Below are positions 41,191 to 45,964 of a stretch of 45,964 nt of DNA, in pieces (the stretch's first letter is position 1; each line of letters begins with the position of its first letter). Under the pieces are notes generated by a model. That model had not been told where the DNA came from. It saw only the letters and a list, made by a program, of their open reading frames with translations, and did not search any database. The DNA comes from Pseudomonas sp. MN1F. GTDB taxonomy: Bacteria; Pseudomonadota; Gammaproteobacteria; Pseudomonadales; Pseudomonadaceae. A program made the position numbers and the translations under genes. The stretch spans positions 1-45,964 of the forward strand of contig NZ_VZII01000036.1 of assembly GCF_009391885.1 (NCBI RefSeq), read 5' to 3'.

Positions 41191-42999
41191 TCAACCTTCG
41201 ATCTCGATCAGGATCTCGCCTGGCGTCACGCGATCGCCCTTGGCCACGTGGATGGCCACGACCTTGCCGGCGATGGCCGCCTGCACTTCGGTCTCCATCT
41301 TCATCGCCTCGGTGATCAGCACGGCCTGGCCGGCCTTGACCACGTCACCTTCCTTGACCAGCACATCGACGATGTTGCCGGGCATGGTGGTGCTGACATG
41401 GCCCGGTGCACTGGCCTGCTTGCGTTTGCTGCCGCCACCGCCGACAAACTCGTTGAGTGGCTCGAACACCACTTCTTCCGGCATGCCGTCGATCGACAGG
41501 TAGAAGTGACGCTTGCCTTCGGCCTTGACGCCGACACCGGTGATGTCGACACGGTAGGTTTCGCCGTGCACGTCGATGACGAACTCGGTCGGTACACCCT
41601 CGCCACTGTGGGAGGCCACTGCACCGGCTTCAGGAATCGGCAGCAGGGCTTCTGGGGTCAGGGTGCCGGCTTCACGTTCCTCGAGGAACTTGCGGCCAAT
41701 GTCCGGGAACATGGCGAAGGTCAGCACGTCTTCTTCGCAACGGGCCAGGGCACCGATGTCGCCACGCAACTTGGCCATCTCTGGTTTGAGCAGGTCGGCC
41801 GGGCGTACGTCGATCACTTCTTCGTTACCGATCGCCTGGCGGCGCAACTGCTCGTTGATCACGCCCGGCGCCTTGCCGTAACCGCCTTGCAGGTACAGCT
41901 TCACCTCGTTGGTGATGGTCTTGTAGCGCTCACCGGCCAGCACGTTGAAGAACGCCTGGGTACCGACGATCTGCGAGGTAGGCGTCACCAGCGGCGGGAA
42001 GCCGAGGTCCTCACGTACACGCGGGATTTCTGCCAGCACTTCGTTCATGCGGCTCAGCGCGCCCTGCTCCTTGAGCTGGTTGGCCAGGTTGGAAATCATC
42101 CCGCCCGGGACCTGGTTGACCTGCACGCGGGTGTCCACGGCGGTGAACTCGCTCTCGAACTGGTGGTACTTCTTGCGCACGGCGTAGAAGTACAAGCCGA
42201 TTTCCTGCAGCAGTTCCAGGTCCAGGCCGGTGTCAAACTCGCTGCCCTTGAGCGCGGCGACCATCGACTCGGTACCTGGGTGGCTGGTACCCCAGGCGAA
42301 GCTGGAGATCGCGGTGTCGATGTGGTCGGCACCGTTTTCCACGGCCTTGAGCTGGCACATGGCGGCCAGGCCGGCGGTGTCGTGAGAATGGATGAACACC
42401 GGTAGCGACTGCTCGGCCTTCAGCGCCCGCACCAGCTCACCGGTAGCGAACGGCGTCAGCAGGCCGGCCATGTCCTTGATCGCAACCGAGTCGCATCCCA
42501 TGGCTTCCATTTGCTTGGCCTGGGCGACGAAGGCGTCGATGGTGTGCACGGGGCTGACGGTGTAGGCGATGGTGCCTTGGGCGTGCTTGCCGGCAGCCTT
42601 CACCGCTTCGATGGCGACACGCAGGTTACGCACGTCGTTCATGGCGTCGAAGATGCGGAACACGTCGATGCCGTTGACCGCAGCCTTGGCGACGAAGGCC
42701 TTGACCACGTCGTCGCTGTAGTGGCGGTAGCCCAGCAGGTTCTGGCCGCGCAGCAGCATTTGCAGACGGGTGTTGGGCAGCGCCGCACGCAGTTTGCGCA
42801 GGCGCTCCCACGGGTCTTCCTTGAGGAAGCGCACGCAGGCGTCGAAGGTGGCGCCACCCCAGACTTCCAGCGACCAGTAGCCGACCTTGTCGAGCTTTTC
42901 GCAGATCGGCAGCATGTCTTCGGTACGCATGCGGGTAGCCAGCAGGGACTGGTGGGCGTCGCGCAGGATCGTGTCGGTTACGTGAATTTTCTTGGACAT
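41191..42999 (-). CDS. pycB: Pyruvate carboxylase subunit B (carboxyltransferase and biotin carrier)
   Basis: The B subunit of two-component pyruvate carboxylase, related to oxaloacetate decarboxylase alpha (often annotated oadA). The 602-residue protein has the carboxyltransferase domain (about 5-270; TDTILRDAHQSLLATRMR, CDSVAIKDMAGLL and HSHDTAGLA), a conserved carboxylase domain, and a C-terminal biotinyl domain with the biotin Lys567 in EAMKMETEV. It receives carboxyl-biotin from the A subunit to make oxaloacetate, replenishing the TCA cycle. It starts 11 bases after pycA, with GAGGAA upstream. Confidence 0.95.
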   Translation of the reverse strand: MSKKIHVTDTILRDAHQSLLATRMRTEDMLPICEKLDKVGYWSLEVWGGATFDACVRFLKEDPWERLRKLRAALPNTRLQMLLRGQNLLGYRHYSDDVVKAFVAKAAVNGIDVFRIFDAMNDVRNLRVAIEAVKAAGKHAQGTIAYTVSPVHTIDAFVAQAKQMEAMGCDSVAIKDMAGLLTPFATGELVRALKAEQSLPVFIHSHDTAGLAAMCQLKAVENGADHIDTAISSFAWGTSHPGTESMVAALKGSEFDTGLDLELLQEIGLYFYAVRKKYHQFESEFTAVDTRVQVNQVPGGMISNLANQLKEQGALSRMNEVLAEIPRVREDLGFPPLVTPTSQIVGTQAFFNVLAGERYKTITNEVKLYLQGGYGKAPGVINEQLRRQAIGNEEVIDVRPADLLKPEMAKLRGDIGALARCEEDVLTFAMFPDIGRKFLEEREAGTLTPEALLPIPEAGAVASHSGEGVPTEFVIDVHGETYRVDITGVGVKAEGKRHFYLSIDGMPEEVVFEPLNEFVGGGGSKRKQASAPGHVSTTMPGNIVDVLVKEGDVVKAGQAVLITEAMKMETEVQAAIAGKVVAIHVAKGDRVTPGEILIEIEG

Positions 43000-43010
43000 T
43001 ATGGGTTTCC

Positions 43011-44426
<1,416 letters not shown>

Positions 44427-44534
44427 TGGATTCTTCCCAAAGCCCGTAGGAACAGACGATCCGGTTGTACCGGTCGGCGCGTGACCAGAGGTTGCTGGCC
44501 AGTCGCACATTCACCCTAGCGCTGAAGGTCGATA

Positions 44535-44554
44535 AACAAAAATCAATATTTGTT
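44535..44554. promoter_or_regulatory. Inverted repeat between pycA and pycR
   Basis: AACAAA-N8-TTTGTT lies in the divergent intergenic region, 63 bases before the pycR start. It is a plausible PycR binding site. It does not fit T-N11-A exactly, so confidence is moderate. Confidence 0.5.
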
Positions 44555-44616
44555 AGGGCCTGTATTAGCAAAAGCTTATAGTTCGGTAACAAGGTATTGC
44601 CGAAGAGCCGATAAAA

Positions 44617-45579
44617 ATGCGTAAGTCCTTGATGCGTATGACATTACGTCAATTGCAGATCTTCAACGAGGTGTGCGATTTGCGCTCGTACAGCCGCGCG
44701 GCCGAGGAGATGGCACTGACGCAACCCGCCGTTAGTCTACAGATCCGCCAGCTCGAAGAGCTGGTCGGCCAGCCGCTGTTCGAGTACGTCGGCAAGAAGC
44801 TCTACCTGACCGAAGCCGCCGAAGCACTGCAACGGGCCAGCCGCGACATCTTCGGGCGCCTGGAAAGCCTCGACATGCAGCTGTCGGACATGCAGGGCTC
44901 ACTGCAGGGGCAACTGAAACTGGCGATCGAGTCCAGCGCCAAGTACTTCGTGCCACACCTGTTCGCCGCCTTCAAGCAGCGTCACCCGGAGGTCAACCTG
45001 ACCCTCACGGTGGTCAACCGCGCCCAGGCAATCCGCCGGCTTTCCGATAACCGCGACGACCTGATCATCATGTCGATGGTGCCGCAGGACATGGGCCTGG
45101 AGTTTCTGCCGTTTCTCAACAACCCGATCATTGCCGTGGCCCCACCGGAACACCCGCTGTGCAAGCTCGAACAACTGCGCCTGCAGGACCTGGAGCCTCA
45201 TACCCTGCTGGTCCGCGAGCAGGGTTCAGGCACGCGCAAGGCCTGCGAGGAATACTTCAAGGACAAGCGCGTGCACTTTACCCAGACGCTGGAGGTCGCT
45301 TCTGCCGATGCCCAGCGCGAATGCGTGATCGCCGGCCTGGGCATTGCCCTGCTGACCCGCCATGCCGTCAACCTGGAGCTGGCCACGGGTGTTCTCAGGG
45401 AGCTGCCGGTGGAAGAGTTACCGCTGTACCGCAGCTGGTGCGTAGTGCAGGCCAAAGCCAAGCGGCAATCGCCGGTGGCCTTGGCCTTTTTGGCGTTCAT
45501 CCGCAGCGAACGTGCGCTGATCAGCGCACTGGTTGAGCGGTTTTCGGGGAAGATGCCGACGAAGCCTGCCACACCGTGA
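44617..45579 (+). CDS. pycR: LysR-family regulator of pyruvate carboxylase (PycR-like)
   Basis: A 320-residue LysR regulator. The winged helix is at about 8-68 (SYSRAAEEMALTQPAVSLQIRQLEEL), followed by a CbbR-like effector domain (LQGQLKLAIESSAKYFVPHLFAAFK). It is divergent from pycAB, the arrangement in which P. aeruginosa has PycR, and so is the probable regulator. A possible operator is at 44535-44554. Its 3' end overlaps by 59 bases the 3' end of a small gene on the opposite strand. Confidence 0.88.
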   Translation: MRKSLMRMTLRQLQIFNEVCDLRSYSRAAEEMALTQPAVSLQIRQLEELVGQPLFEYVGKKLYLTEAAEALQRASRDIFGRLESLDMQLSDMQGSLQGQLKLAIESSAKYFVPHLFAAFKQRHPEVNLTLTVVNRAQAIRRLSDNRDDLIIMSMVPQDMGLEFLPFLNNPIIAVAPPEHPLCKLEQLRLQDLEPHTLLVREQGSGTRKACEEYFKDKRVHFTQTLEVASADAQRECVIAGLGIALLTRHAVNLELATGVLRELPVEELPLYRSWCVVQAKAKRQSPVALAFLAFIRSERALISALVERFSGKMPTKPATP

Positions 45580-45739
45580 GCGCCTGCAGCTCAGGGTAGT
45601 CGACGAGGTCGCGGAGCAGTTGACGTTGGTCGCAATAGCTCTCGATCGCGCGGCGGTACTCCATGCGGCGCTGATCCTTTTCCTGCTGCTTGCGAGCCTT
45701 GGCGCTGGGTTGGTACGTACCTTCGAAGTCACGAGCCAT
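45521..45739 (-). CDS. Small basic/coiled-coil protein, hypothetical
   Basis: A 72-residue protein without a signal peptide. Residues about 12-45 are rich in Lys, Arg, Gln and Glu (AKARKQQEKDQRRMEYRRAIE) and probably helical. GGGAGA precedes ATG 45739. The last 19 codons lie opposite the end of pycR, so the C-terminus reads from antisense of a real gene and may be poorly constrained. It looks like the small charged proteins of unknown function common in Pseudomonas; no role can be assigned. Confidence 0.55.
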   Translation of the reverse strand: MARDFEGTYQPSAKARKQQEKDQRRMEYRRAIESYCDQRQLLRDLVDYPELQALTVWQASSASSPKTAQPVR

Positions 45740-45846
45740 TGCCTGTCTCCCAGATAGGATGCGGGAGTTTCAGACTGGCCTTGAGGGTTTACGGTTTGGC
45801 TGTGGATTGGTGACAAAACCGTGAAATTTGACAGCCTGCAGCGACC

Positions 45847-45964
45847 TCAGTCGTCGGTAGCCTTGATCGACTTGGGCGACAAACGCAGGCTACGCAAGCT
45901 GCGTTTTACGCTCTTGAGGTGATTGACCAGGCTCGGCCCACGGGCCATGGCCACGCCCATGGCC
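45847..45964 (-). CDS. C-terminal end of an RpiR-like regulator (partial)
   Basis: Only the last 38 codons are in the window. The reading frame, which ends at a TGA at 45849-45847, gives AMGVAMARGPSLVNHLKSVK followed by RSLRSLRLSPKSIKATDD. By position and sequence it is the tail of an RpiR/HexR-type regulator that in P. putida lies beside a glucose-6-phosphate dehydrogenase gene. The rest of the gene lies beyond the window, so the assignment rests on memory of gene order. Confidence 0.5.
   Translation of the reverse strand, partial: AMGVAMARGPSLVNHLKSVKRSLRSLRLSPKSIKATDD

Overview
The window reads as a chromosomal segment of a fluorescent Pseudomonas, most likely the P. putida group. The bases are GC-rich, start codons are ATG/GTG/TTG with Shine-Dalgarno sites, and P. 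putida-type REP palindromes sit between genes. The gene order (exbB-exbD-tonB, oxyR-recG, HU, rubredoxin, ubiC-ubiA, phoB-phoR, phoU-pstBACS, purEK, aspA, split pyruvate carboxylase with its LysR regulator) is the one I know from P. putida and, in part, P. aeruginosa. That assignment is from memory of gene order and protein sequence, not from a search. I found no prophage, insertion sequence, CRISPR array, tRNA or rRNA.

Layout. 0-10 kb: an SDR-family enzyme; the TonB energy-transducing complex; the peroxide sensor OxyR; the helicase RecG; a YbaK-like/HDOD fusion; a small sterol-carrier-like protein; HU; rubredoxin reductase and rubredoxin. 10-12 kb: ubiC-ubiA (start of ubiquinone synthesis) and a small secreted YxxxxD-repeat protein. 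12-25 kb: the phosphate block. It holds PhoB/PhoR, a CBS-domain membrane transporter, an M23 peptidase, an unusual response regulator, then phoU, pstB, pstA, pstC and pstS on the minus strand. Pho boxes precede phoB, pstC and pstS. 25-31 kb: an MHS-type MFS transporter, a hotdog thioesterase, a hexose-6-phosphate mutarotase, two small envelope proteins and purE-purK. 31-34 kb: an orphan secreted metzincin-like protease, and aspA with a divergent LysR regulator. 34-41 kb: an AraC regulator, an acetylpolyamine deacetylase, a polyamine-binding protein, a MocR regulator, a PaiB-like protein and two GNAT acetyltransferases. 41-46 kb: two-subunit pyruvate carboxylase, its LysR regulator PycR, a tiny conserved-looking protein, and the end of an RpiR-like regulator.

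How the genes work together. PstS, PstC, PstA and PstB import phosphate. PhoU and PhoR read the state of the transporter and PhoB acts on the Pho boxes seen here. PstC and PstA are both much larger than their E. coli counterparts: PstC carries an inserted periplasmic domain that looks like a seven-bladed beta-propeller and PstA a helical/coiled-coil one. The 35.4-41.0 kb block could form an acetylation/deacetylation loop for polyamines. Pyruvate carboxylase and aspartase both feed C4 acids.

The most unusual signals are: (1) the paired extra periplasmic domains of PstC and PstA; (2) a five-unit 12-bp tandem repeat in the MocR gene whose units resemble DnaA boxes and are spelled with rare Leu codons; (3) the possible polyamine acetyl-cycle cluster; (4) a small secreted zinc protease with no obvious partner; (5) a stable hairpin in the purEK leader; and (6) a Pho box placed almost against the pstC start codon.
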